From: JAVVPL01 sp036655775
Lineage (GTDB): Bacteria > Bacteroidota > Bacteroidia > Bacteroidales > P3
Reading direction: 5' to 3'
Length of the DNA stretch: 64,000 bases
Assembly (NCBI GenBank): GCA_036655775.1
Contig: JAVVPL010000001.1
Coordinates: forward strand, 1-64,000
Shown: one piece after another, positions 11,385-21,400 of the stretch
How positions within the stretch are numbered: position 1 is the stretch's first letter
Layout of the letters: each line of letters opens with the position of its first letter
The notes under the pieces: generated by a model
What the model was told of the DNA's origin: nothing
What the model saw: only the letters and a program-made list of their open reading frames with translations
The model's database searches: none
Position numbers and translations under genes: made by a program

Positions 11385-12536
11385 TTACGATAAATAAATT
11401 AGATCGGCTTCTATTTCTATAAGCAAGTCATCTCTGCAAATATCGGCCGTTAGCATATTGATATTTGTTGTTGGATACATTGCTTGAATATTTTTTTCAA
11501 GAGTGAGAGTGTATTGTAAAGGTTTCACATATACTCTCACTCTTTTGTATTCCATTGTTTTCCCTATAAAATCTTGAAAATTTTGTTTAATATTATTCTG
11601 CTGACAAAGTTCGTGGATAAAACAAATCGTATTTTTGGCTTGCGCAAGTACATTCTCTTTATCAATCGTATCTTGCCCTTTGATGGATGCAGTGCCTGAT
11701 ACATATAATTCGGCATTGTCATTACCGCCTAATAAACGGGCCCGTTCAAAAAGAGGTGTTTTTTTAGGATGGGTGTCTAAGCTTTCCCCTACCAGTACAT
11801 TTTGTTCATAACCATGGGCATTTTTTTGAATAGGACTTTGAATAGGTATATTTCTTGCACTATTTTTTACCGCAATCACATCGATGATAATACCTTGATT
11901 AGCCATACCAATCCCTGTTGCTGCAGGATAGCTTTGTTCTTGTTTGTTGTTTTTATAATACAAATCTCTAACCTCATTAAATACTTGATAATTTTGCAAA
12001 TGTTTACCTCCTTCTGCATTCTCTCCTAAAATATCTCCTATATAATTCCATTGACGAACGATATCATCAAAAGTAAAACCTGTAATTTCTAATATTGATT
12101 TCAATTGTTCAAATGCAATGGTGGCAGAAACATTTGTTTGTGTATCCCCTCCATAGAGACCACTCGTCCATAATTCTTGATACTCGTTTTTTGACAGCAA
12201 TACATATAAAACACCCTCAACCTGACCATTTACTCGCAGCACCTCAGATACGGGCGTAAATTCGACGATTTCGGCGCTTAAATAGGCATGGTTACAAGGA
12301 GCTTGACAAACTAGAGTCAAGGCAGGAAGTTGTTCTTTGAAATGTTTTCGTAGAAAATTGCACCATCTAAGATAGATATTGGGCAAAGTATCCCCTTCAA
12401 GGATAGAAGCAAGAGAAATATGAATTTTTACTATCTGTTTTTTGTCTGCAATCTTTTGTAATACAAAATCCATCGCTTGTGACTCTTCTTGTATATAAAG
12501 AGGCGTATCAAATAGAGTGTAACTCTTAGGTATCAT
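11385..12536 (-). CDS. RidA-fold, chorismatase-like protein
   Basis: 383 residues from the ATG at 12536. A longer reading from a TTG at 12566 is rejected because a TATTTTTG promoter element overlaps that codon. The C-terminal part (about residues 260-383) has a RidA/YjgF-type pattern: AELYVSGTASIKGQDT, a helix, then YKRVRVYVK and the ending LTADICRDDLLIEIEAD with its conserved Arg. The N-terminal half and the motif YPAATGIG resemble the two-domain chorismatase (FkbO/Hyg5-like) arrangement. Enzymes of that group hydrolyse chorismate, but the catalytic residues cannot be verified by eye here, so the activity is open. No biosynthetic cluster surrounds it. Confidence 0.65.
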   Translation of the reverse strand: MIPKSYTLFDTPLYIQEESQAMDFVLQKIADKKQIVKIHISLASILEGDTLPNIYLRWCNFLRKHFKEQLPALTLVCQAPCNHAYLSAEIVEFTPVSEVLRVNGQVEGVLYVLLSKNEYQELWTSGLYGGDTQTNVSATIAFEQLKSILEITGFTFDDIVRQWNYIGDILGENAEGGKHLQNYQVFNEVRDLYYKNNKQEQSYPAATGIGMANQGIIIDVIAVKNSARNIPIQSPIQKNAHGYEQNVLVGESLDTHPKKTPLFERARLLGGNDNAELYVSGTASIKGQDTIDKENVLAQAKNTICFIHELCQQNNIKQNFQDFIGKTMEYKRVRVYVKPLQYTLTLEKNIQAMYPTTNINMLTADICRDDLLIEIEADLIYLS

Positions 12537-12563
12537 AGGATTGAAGATAATGTGGTTTAGATA

Positions 12564-12571
12564 CAAAAATA
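12564..12571 (-). promoter_or_regulatory. Candidate -7 element of the RidA-like gene
   Basis: On the minus strand this reads TATTTTTG, matching TAnnTTTG. It lies 28 bases before the chosen ATG and overlaps the alternative TTG codon, which is the main reason for choosing the shorter start. No clear TTTG is seen at the expected distance upstream. Confidence 0.4.
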
Positions 12572-12604
12572 CAAAAAATAGATTGATTTAACTAATACAT
12601 ACTT

Positions 12605-12853
12605 TGACAAATTGCATTGCTAGATTCTAACACCAAATGCAATTTTTTATGTAAAGGTATTATAAAATAATTTAAGTGGTGTTTGATAGTTTAAAATTTT
12701 CCTTGGTCTTCGATTGAATTTGTATTGCATCTCTTTAATCTACTGACCGTTGGAATCATTAAATGACGTTTTTTTAGAGATACATTGTCTAATTAATTTG
12801 TTTTATTTTTCAATTAGAATTTACATGACAAATTGCATTTACTATTAAAGTGT
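12605..12853 (-). mobile_element. Decayed IS30-type insertion sequence remnant
   Basis: Most of the 376-base gap between genes is the end of an IS30-family element. In one minus-strand frame, 12814 down to 12647 reads NKLIRQCISKKTSFNDSNGQ, stop, IKEMQYKFNRRPRKILNYQ, TPLKLFYNTFT, stop. The N-x-RPRK-x-L-x-x-x-TP motif is the C-terminus of IS30-type transposases. Two in-frame stops (one before NKLIRQ) show it is dead. Its end TAGATTCTAACACCAAATGCAA (12621-12642) is matched, inverted and imperfectly (16 of 22), by bases 12832-12853, suggesting both ends survive around a large internal deletion. TGACAAATTGCATT occurs directly repeated at 12605-12618 and 12826-12839. Confidence 0.75.
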
Positions 12854-12862
12854 ATATACAAA

Positions 12863-12890
12863 AAAAGGTGTCCCCGAAGAGACACCTTTT
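12863..12890 (-). terminator. Intrinsic terminator of the surface-protein pair
   Basis: A perfect 10-base stem, AAAAGGTGTC (12863-12872) with GACACCTTTT (12881-12890), encloses an 8-base loop. It lies 22 bases downstream of the stop of the 1851-residue protein. The A-run at 12861-12866 gives a U-tract on the minus strand. Confidence 0.85.
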
Positions 12891-12912
12891 CAAAAGAAAA
12901 CCAAAACCAAAA

Positions 12913-15900
12913 CTATTTTTTTATAAAACGTTTTACCGCTATATTTTTATTGGAAATAATACGTATAACATAACTTCCCGAACTTAAATCAGCAATAGAA
13001 ATTTGCTCTCTATCCTTAGTTGTGCGATTTGTTTTTATCATACTGCCATATATATTATATATTTCATAGGTGGCATTTTGATTCAAACCTTCTAAAAATA
13101 TATAATTTTGTGCAGGATTAGGATAGATGTTAATCTGATCTGCAAAATCATTTTTTTCGATACCTACGGGGATAAACCCAATTTCACTCATTTTAGATTC
13201 TCCAGATTCATACAAAGCAACTACACCCGCTTTGTGATTTTCTGGATTGGTAATATTCGTGAAAACATATTCGTTAGTTTGTGTTTGTGCCACTTCAGTT
13301 CCATCCAAATATACTTTAAAACCTTTAATTGGAGATTCTCCTGGTTTTTCATTACCTATGAAAATTTCATCAATCATAAGCATAAACATATCATTAGAAA
13401 TATAACGAATAGCTACATATTTAACATTTCCAGGAATTGTATAACTGTATTCGCTCCATGTGGTAGGCACAAATAAAGCGTTTCCTTCTTGTATCCACAC
13501 AAAGTCGGAAGGATCTTTCCCATTGACCGAATAACCCACTTGAATTTGTTCCAAACCTTTTACAGCCGAAAACGTTTTAGCAAAGAAACTAAATGTAAAT
13601 TCATTTGTATAATGTAATTCTGGAGAAAGTAACCAATCATCATTTTGTCCTAAGGAAGTAGAAAAACCTGCCAAGAATTTTTTGCCTCTATAAGGAAATG
13701 CGACTTCGTTTGTTAATGGAGGATTGGTTTGACTCGGATTAAAAATGATATATGCCATTTCTTGACCTTGGTTTTTAAAACTAACGCCTTGAATTCCATA
13801 GGTTTTTAAGTTGTCTGCATCTATATATGACCAACCTAATTTACCTCCTGAATTAATAGTGAAGTCGGAGTGACTTTCAAAACCTTCTACAATATCTTTT
13901 TTGTCATTCCAAGTAAACTTATACGTATTGGCTTGCAAATCATCGGGAGTTACTTGTAAGGCGTATGGTTTTTTCTTATCTTGTTTCAAGACCACCGCCA
14001 TCGTATAATTGGATTCCGTAGTAAATAAGCCCGTGGTATCTAAGGTTTCATAGCCTAATTTTGAAAGATGAATTTTATATTTACCTTTCCATATTTGAGA
14101 AATCGATAGTTTACCGTTTGCATCTAAAATACCTGTATACACATGTGCTGGATTATTATCAAAATTGGTTAAATTTACTTGCGCTCCTTCAATTTTACCA
14201 TTTTGAATATTTGTAGACCCTTCAATAGTAAGCGTTGTCATCATATCCTTATGTATAATTTGAGAATATGCAGGTTCGGATGTCAAATTTTCGCCATAAA
14301 TCGATTGGATCGCATAGTAATAGCTGCCTTGAGGAAGACTAGTAAATGTATTATCAATATAGGATTTGTCGGAGATTGCAGTTTGATTCAACAAGGTCCA
14401 CGCATCCATTTGTTCTTTTTGAGTTTCACTAAAACGATAAATAGCATACTTAGGGGCAGCAACTTTCGATGGAGCGCTCATTCTGAAGTCGGAGGCAATT
14501 TTAGAACTTGGTGTATAGGCCCTGTCAAAAACATTTTCAAGTAAATCTTGTTGTTCGGTCGTTGTCAATTTCATTTCGGGGATATATGTAGAAGGCTCTG
14601 CACCAGGATGCAATTGCACTTTTTCGCCTTGTGTAAACACGTTTGCTCTAATTAAAAAGCAAAAAGGAACCACATTAGAAATTGTTTGAACCACACCCCA
14701 AACTCCATTAGCCGAATAATAATTTGTTTGATTATTTGCATTAGGACCTTTGGTATCGCCACCTACCAAATTATTATAATTTTCTGCTTCAGTAACAGGG
14801 AAATGAACCATTACATAAAAAGTACCTTTATATGGAAAATAATCCAAAGGAATATTGATCCAATTTTCAGAAGGTAAATAGAAGGCTTCACTTGTAGCCA
14901 CTATTTTGCGATGTGCATCAAAAATATCAACCGTCACTTTCCTTTTTCCTAAATCACCTGCTTCCAAGGCCGCATGTTTTGCACCAAAAATATCGACACT
15001 TTCAAGTATGCCTGAATCGGAAACCGCAAACATAGAACCAAACCAACCTTCTTTTTCGGGACGAGTACCATAAGCAGTAGATGCAATGCCATTATCGTAA
15101 ATTAAACGAGTAAAATTCATATCCGCAGTTTCTTTCCATGAAAGTTCTACTGATTTATTTTCTTGCATTTGCGCATTGACATAAACCGTAGAATACGGAA
15201 TTTGCATTAATTTAATAGTTGGTAAAATTGTATCATTGGCATTGAAACTCAAATCACTCACATACGTTGTAAACCGATCTTTGCGTATTGTCAATTCGTA
15301 TTTTTTGTCTGTATACACTTTCTCTATACTGAAAGTTCCATCCTCAAGTGTAGAACTATGATATGTATCATAACCTGTAAGATCAATCGTTGCTCCCTCA
15401 ATAGCAAGCCCTTCGGCATCTACGACTTTACCTGAAATAATAGCTCGAGGAGTTTCATTAATAATAATATCTTGAATGCTTGTATTTCCATTGGAAGCAA
15501 CAACATTAGCCACTTCTTTGGTAACATAACTATACTTGCTACACTCTAAAATATAAGTGGCTGGATTTAATGAAGGGAAAGCATATTCTCCTTTAGGATT
15601 GGTTACAGCAACAAAACTTGTGCCTTTAATTTTTACCACCACACTATCAACGGGAAGCCCTTTGCAACTAATTGTTCCCTTAATTGCAGCGGCTCCTTTT
15701 ACATCCATTGCAAATAGAATAGAAGGATAAAATGATTGCGCTTTTATTTCTGAATTTTTTTCATTAAACACGTCTGTAAAACTGCCATAATGTAGGGTCC
15801 GATAATCATTCTTTAAGTCGTACAATATGCTAAAAGCATCCGCAATGGTGTAATTATATTGACTCATTGGGTGTTCAAATCTCACGATCAAATTTCCTCC

Positions 15901-18468
15901 TTTATAATCAAAAGTTGAATCCAAAGCTATGGTAATTTCATTTTTCCCGCTTGGAAAAGTAAAAATACCATCGTATACTTTTTTCATTTGTGCAACAGGA
16001 ATCCACCCCCCTGCAAGATCCGAATTATTTGTTTCTACTACATGGATGATGATATGTTCATTTGAAATTTCATTTTGAAAACTATTGTAATACCTAAGTG
16101 CGGTAATTTTTCCTTTAGCCAAATTAATTTCAGATGCTTTGTAAATACTTTGGGTCACACTATGTGGATAGAAAAAACAAACAGGCACAAACATCGTAGT
16201 TAAATCGGCTAAATTTTTAATCTCGGTGGTCACCGTTGATTGGGATTGCACATTAACTATATAGGGTTTACTTTTATCATTTTGTGTATTACCATCCCCA
16301 GCTAATTCTACAGAAACGCCCAAAGGAGTTGAACCTACAGTTTGCGGAGTCCAAGTAAATGTAAGGTGCATTGTATCGCCTGAAGCTAAACTCCGATTGA
16401 TTGAAGTGCTCTTCACAATATTATTGGCAGTTCCTGCAAATAAATTTACCTTGAAATTAGTTTGAGTTTCCAATCCTTCATTTTTTACAACCACTTCATA
16501 AGGATATGCCGTACCTAGCAAAGGAAGAACTTCTCCTTTGAGAGTAAGACCTGCCATATCATTAGGAGCCAATTGTACGCAAGAAATATCGGCTTCCCAA
16601 GCCGTTCCCCCATTTGCAGGATCGGAAATAAACGCAAAACTAAGTGCTCCTGAAGTATTTTCGGTACTAGCTTGTAATTTGCGAAGAATAGAAGGTATAT
16701 TTTGACCTGCAAATGGAGAACCTTTAATTTGTTTAGACTCCATATTGGGTCCATCAAAAACATATAATTCATCGGCTGATCCTACATTGATATTGATGTC
16801 CATTTTTTTAAAATCTACTTGTATACGCCTTCCTGTTTCTGGATTTTCTGGAGCAATGGTAAATAAATAGGCTTCATTATCTTTATAGGTGGCATTGGGC
16901 CCCTCTGGACCATAAAACTTTCCACTGCAAGTTACAATTTTACCTGTTCCCATGTAAATATCGCCATTCGTATATAGGTAAATTGGATTTGATTTAGCCT
17001 TAACCCCTTGTCCATCCTCCGTAGAAGGCGTAATTTCATAATAATATCGTTGTTTGACCGTAATTGTGTTGTCGATAAAGGAATTTCCTTTGTGTGCAGC
17101 AGCCACGGTATTATTACCTGGTTGACGTACAATTTTAAAACGTAAACTGGCCGTATCAACCAATCCTAAATGTTCTCCATAAAGTGCATTTTCCCAAGTA
17201 AGATAACCATCGTTTCCTTTAGGAACTAATACGATCGATTTAACTGCAGCAGGAATATCTTTACCTGAGAAACTATTTACAGATGAAGGATACCCTATTT
17301 TTGTGTTCATTGTAGCTAAAATCTTGTAAGTATGCGATCCTTTAGGTACATTCTCATCCGTCCAACTGAGTAAAGCTCCTATACTAGGATTGGGAATGGT
17401 TTTTAGTAAACTATTATCGCGATATATTTGAATTGAACTAAGCTGTGTAAGGGCATTGCCATCTATACAATACGAAGGATTGGTCCAATCTAATTTAATG
17501 TTAAATTGACTTCCACTAGCTATGGGGGTTGCCATTAAATCTATCACGGCATCAGGCGCTGTGATATCATATTTATTCGAGAATAACCATTTGATAGAAT
17601 TATGCAATAAGCGATGTCCATCTCCATAAATATACGATCCCACTCCCGCTATAAGATTTAAAGAAATAGGTTGCATATTAACCGCAACTATATTTTTGTA
17701 TACACTCACAATAGGCGCTTTGGTTTCTTCAAAATAAGCCAAGGTAAGTGCATCTTCTCTTGCTTCGACTAGATACGTTGCAGCAACCACATTTACGGCC
17801 TTCACTTTGTCCATGATAGGATGTTCGGGATGTGACACTTCACCCATATTGGTAAAGCCTGACACCACCTGTGCTACGGGTTTAAAAGGAGACATCTCTT
17901 CGGTTATATACGCTCCACCCAAAAGACCTAGTTTCGTAGTTGTATTCATATCTTGAAGGTTCATACATTCCAATAAATATCCCCCTCCCTTGATATACGC
18001 AGCCAATAAATTACTTATTTGAGTTCCTGTAACATTAACCGTTTCTCGGTCCCAATTCGTAAAATTATAAATCCAAACTACATCATAGTTGAGAAGTTTT
18101 TCTGTAGTAAGTGTTTTTAAATCCATCGTATAGGTATACTCTACACCTCCAAATTCTTCCATAATTTCTCTCAACGCTTTAGGATGTAATCTATCAAAGT
18201 GTTCGGTGGTAGAAAGAACTAAACATCGAATTGTACGCCCCTGCCCAGCCTTTGCTCGGAGTTGCGAAGTTTTTGCATCCATTGCCTTCAAAGAAGTCAA
18301 TGAAAACGTAGTCGTTGGGGCCTTGTCTAGAGATAGATTTGGTTGGAAATTCGATTTCTCTACTCTATTGATCTTCTCCAATTTTTCACCAGAAAACATT
18401 GAGCTCGCATTCAATTGCCATAAGCAACAGAAAACGAATAAAGAAGATATGAAAATATTTTTCTTCAT
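12913..18468 (-). CDS. Giant multidomain T9SS cargo protein (CUB, carboxypeptidase-regulatory-like, cleaved-adhesin modules)
   Basis: Secreted protein of 1851 residues. Order seen: signal peptide (1-22); a domain of about 220 residues from near 78 with alternating strands (RTIRCLVLST, DVVWIYNFTN, GGGYLLECMN) that looks like a glutamine-amidotransferase/ThuA-like fold (inference); fibronectin-like stretches; a CUB-like domain starting CSGKFYGPEGP near 505; a CARDB-like domain; two or more carboxypeptidase-regulatory-like domains (IKGTISCKGLPVD, IISGKVVDAEGLAIEG); a gingipain-type cleaved-adhesin domain (VEGFESHSDFTINSGG to MLMIDEIFIG, about 1545-1725); and a type A sorting domain (INIYPNPAQNYIFLEG...KNIAVKRFIKK). 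It follows the next surface gene by 25 bases, so both are probably one transcript. No protease active site was recognised. Confidence 0.85.
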   Translation of the reverse strand: MKKNIFISSLFVFCCLWQLNASSMFSGEKLEKINRVEKSNFQPNLSLDKAPTTTFSLTSLKAMDAKTSQLRAKAGQGRTIRCLVLSTTEHFDRLHPKALREIMEEFGGVEYTYTMDLKTLTTEKLLNYDVVWIYNFTNWDRETVNVTGTQISNLLAAYIKGGGYLLECMNLQDMNTTTKLGLLGGAYITEEMSPFKPVAQVVSGFTNMGEVSHPEHPIMDKVKAVNVVAATYLVEAREDALTLAYFEETKAPIVSVYKNIVAVNMQPISLNLIAGVGSYIYGDGHRLLHNSIKWLFSNKYDITAPDAVIDLMATPIASGSQFNIKLDWTNPSYCIDGNALTQLSSIQIYRDNSLLKTIPNPSIGALLSWTDENVPKGSHTYKILATMNTKIGYPSSVNSFSGKDIPAAVKSIVLVPKGNDGYLTWENALYGEHLGLVDTASLRFKIVRQPGNNTVAAAHKGNSFIDNTITVKQRYYYEITPSTEDGQGVKAKSNPIYLYTNGDIYMGTGKIVTCSGKFYGPEGPNATYKDNEAYLFTIAPENPETGRRIQVDFKKMDININVGSADELYVFDGPNMESKQIKGSPFAGQNIPSILRKLQASTENTSGALSFAFISDPANGGTAWEADISCVQLAPNDMAGLTLKGEVLPLLGTAYPYEVVVKNEGLETQTNFKVNLFAGTANNIVKSTSINRSLASGDTMHLTFTWTPQTVGSTPLGVSVELAGDGNTQNDKSKPYIVNVQSQSTVTTEIKNLADLTTMFVPVCFFYPHSVTQSIYKASEINLAKGKITALRYYNSFQNEISNEHIIIHVVETNNSDLAGGWIPVAQMKKVYDGIFTFPSGKNEITIALDSTFDYKGGNLIVRFEHPMSQYNYTIADAFSILYDLKNDYRTLHYGSFTDVFNEKNSEIKAQSFYPSILFAMDVKGAAAIKGTISCKGLPVDSVVVKIKGTSFVAVTNPKGEYAFPSLNPATYILECSKYSYVTKEVANVVASNGNTSIQDIIINETPRAIISGKVVDAEGLAIEGATIDLTGYDTYHSSTLEDGTFSIEKVYTDKKYELTIRKDRFTTYVSDLSFNANDTILPTIKLMQIPYSTVYVNAQMQENKSVELSWKETADMNFTRLIYDNGIASTAYGTRPEKEGWFGSMFAVSDSGILESVDIFGAKHAALEAGDLGKRKVTVDIFDAHRKIVATSEAFYLPSENWINIPLDYFPYKGTFYVMVHFPVTEAENYNNLVGGDTKGPNANNQTNYYSANGVWGVVQTISNVVPFCFLIRANVFTQGEKVQLHPGAEPSTYIPEMKLTTTEQQDLLENVFDRAYTPSSKIASDFRMSAPSKVAAPKYAIYRFSETQKEQMDAWTLLNQTAISDKSYIDNTFTSLPQGSYYYAIQSIYGENLTSEPAYSQIIHKDMMTTLTIEGSTNIQNGKIEGAQVNLTNFDNNPAHVYTGILDANGKLSISQIWKGKYKIHLSKLGYETLDTTGLFTTESNYTMAVVLKQDKKKPYALQVTPDDLQANTYKFTWNDKKDIVEGFESHSDFTINSGGKLGWSYIDADNLKTYGIQGVSFKNQGQEMAYIIFNPSQTNPPLTNEVAFPYRGKKFLAGFSTSLGQNDDWLLSPELHYTNEFTFSFFAKTFSAVKGLEQIQVGYSVNGKDPSDFVWIQEGNALFVPTTWSEYSYTIPGNVKYVAIRYISNDMFMLMIDEIFIGNEKPGESPIKGFKVYLDGTEVAQTQTNEYVFTNITNPENHKAGVVALYESGESKMSEIGFIPVGIEKNDFADQINIYPNPAQNYIFLEGLNQNATYEIYNIYGSMIKTNRTTKDREQISIADLSSGSYVIRIISNKNIAVKRFIKK

Positions 18469-18493
18469 CTGTAAATATATTTTTTAATTTATG

Positions 18494-21400
18494 CTATTTT
18501 ATAATAATTTTTTGTGTTTTTATTCCCTTATCAGAGATGAAACGAAGTATATACATCCCTACGGTTGGCATTTTAGCTATTTCAATATGTGTACTATGCG
18601 TTGCGCCCAGTGTTTTGACTACTTGCCCAGCCACATTTACTACTTCTATACTTTGAAAATAGGTTTGTGCTGGATTCTCAATAATCACTCCTCCATTATT
18701 TGAGTAAATACGAAAACCATCATTTTGATTGTTTTCGATACTTAGGGGATCTGTTACGAATGAGGATTTTGCCCAAACACTAGTATCATTAGCCGCACAA
18801 ATAGCTCTAACAGCCCAAATATACAAATGTTTAGGAGTTAAACTGTCTGCTCTAAATGTAGTAGAATTACCAGACAAAATTGGATAAGTTGTCTCAGTGT
18901 CTGTATAAAAATAATATTGAAATTTCTTTGCATTACTTACCCACGAAAGTTGTACGGAGGTTGGGGAAAGATGTTCAGCGTTCAATGCCACAGGTTGGGA
19001 ACAAGGAGCAATCAAGGTGGAAAAGCGCATTGGTTCCGTCCACTCACTTTGTTCCGTTTCATTACAGCTATTACGAACACTCCAAAGATATTCTGTATTC
19101 GCTTCTAAGGAAAGGCCTACTAAGCTATCCGCATTAGCAACTCGCTCGGTACGATAAAGCGTTTGTGCAACAGGTTTAAAACGCACTTCGAAATTTGTGC
19201 CTGTACTCGTCCATGAAAATGTAGCTTGATTGTAGCTAATATTAGAAGTTTGAGTTTCAGTAGGTGTTTCGCATACTATTTTAGCCGTACGGAAATTGGC
19301 ACCACTCACCTCTTGGCTCTTTTCAAATACACAAACCGTTTGTACTTTCCATAGATATTCGGTATTAGGCATTAACCCATTAATACGATACGAAGTATCC
19401 TTAGTTTGAATCGATGTATATGGCAAATGCACACTATCCTTATTGCGATAACTCAAATTGAAACTATCCGCAGGAGCACTCCATTGTAGACGAACCGATT
19501 GCGTAGTAATATCTAGGGTTCTCAAATCGCTAGGAGCTTTACAAGTGTACACTTCTCTCAAATTCAAATCATCTACACTCACAATACCATTTCCACTTTG
19601 CACATAAACCGCAAAATAATAAATACCATTTACACTAGGAGTAAAACGTGATTTTATTTGTGTAAATTGTTTTTTTGACTTTTGCCCCTCTGTTTTGACA
19701 AGTTCAGTCATCGTATTTGTTCTTTCATTACCATAATTTAGACTGATCCGATTGATCGTTTCTTCCGAAGTCCAATATGCTGAAAATTCATATTCTTGTC
19801 CTGCCTTTAAATCAAAGGCGGGGGTATATAACCAATCGTTACTTGCAGCAAGAAAATAAACAAATTTAGTTCCCGTTCTAGCTCTTAAAACATCAGCGGT
19901 ATCCGTTGTTATTCTCGTTCTGACATTAAATGTATTTGAACTTTGCATACAAAGAGGTAATTCATCATGCTTTACAATACTTTCAAAACTTTCATCATAA
20001 GGCATTGTTTCTATTCCGCAAAGCGTGGAAATTGTATCTATTTTAATCCAATCACTTTGATCTTTTGTAGAACAATAGGCACGAAGATGAACTGTATAAT
20101 ATCGATTGGCTTTTAAATTTGTAAATGTATACATTTTGTCTGTACTCTTTATATAAGGCATCAAAGCGGTATCCGTTTGACGTCCTTCCACTATGGAAAG
20201 ATCCCATTGTGATTCGGAACCTACGGAAGTCCAACTTAGTTTAAAACTATTTGCACTTTGCTCTGAGAACTTAATTTGTGTTGGATTTGGACATATTGGC
20301 ATGGTAGTAAACTTTTGAATTAAAGTCCAAGCACTCGTATCTCCTTCTGCACAAATAGTACGTATTTGAAATCCATATTGGGTTTCTGGAAGCAGATTGG
20401 AGAGTGTAATTGTATTTGTGTTTACCATTGTTATTTGTTGCTCTGCCTCAGAAAATCCATCCAAATTCACTTTTCCATAACGAATTTCACACTGTGGAGC
20501 TACATTTTTCTCCCAACTTAATTGAGCCGAATTTGCCATCACCGTATCCATGATGATAGATAAAGGACCTTGACAAGTAAGTACACGCTCTAGACTTATA
20601 TCATCAATATTTAGACCCGTAGCGCCAAAATCAGGGGTAAGTGCATGTATTCCAAAATAAAAATCAGCATTGCTTTCAGGGGTGTATTCCACACTGTATT
20701 TTCGATAGGTGGTGGTAGAATCTTTCAAACTTATAGAGTCGCCTATACGCAACATCATTGCTTCCTTCGTTTGAGCAAGTCCTACTCTAGTTTCTATACT
20801 ATATATATTCTTTTCACTCATTTTGGCCAAAGCTAACCAAAAAGATAAACGATATGTATGTCCTTTTTTCAAGGTAAATCCAGGAGTCCAAAGGTAATCG
20901 TCGTTTTTCAAATGATTACCTTCTGTAGCAACAAAACGAGCTGCTTTTGTACCTGAATGTGCAAAACAAGTTGCATTTTCGGTTATAAAAGTGCCCACGG
21001 GATGATTTGTCACATTGGATTCATCTGTAGTAAATCCCATACAATCTGGAAATTGATTTACTTCATTTATCCCTTCAAAATCGGTAGACCAAGGAAGTTC
21101 ATTTTCGAGTAAAAGATTACAAGCCGTTTTTACATTTAAAATAATTGATCTACTAGTGTCCGCAAGACCACAATAGGCGGAGAGTCGAATTTCATAAGGC
21201 ATATTCGCTTCCAAATGGGTCACTTGATAGGCAGTATCGGAAACTAAAACTTTTTGCAACACCGTAGAGGCATTGACAATTTCTATTATATATTGTTTTT
21301 CATTAGCAATAGGACTCCAATCTAATTTCAAAGCTTGATTTGTAATATCTAGCGCTTTAAATTGAACGGGCTTAGGACAACTTACAGGAATTTGTACTGA

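Noticed and set aside
16515..17159. Short open frames overlapping the giant surface-protein gene in another minus-strand frame
   Set aside because: They follow from the codon bias of the long frame; no domain or signal is seen in them.
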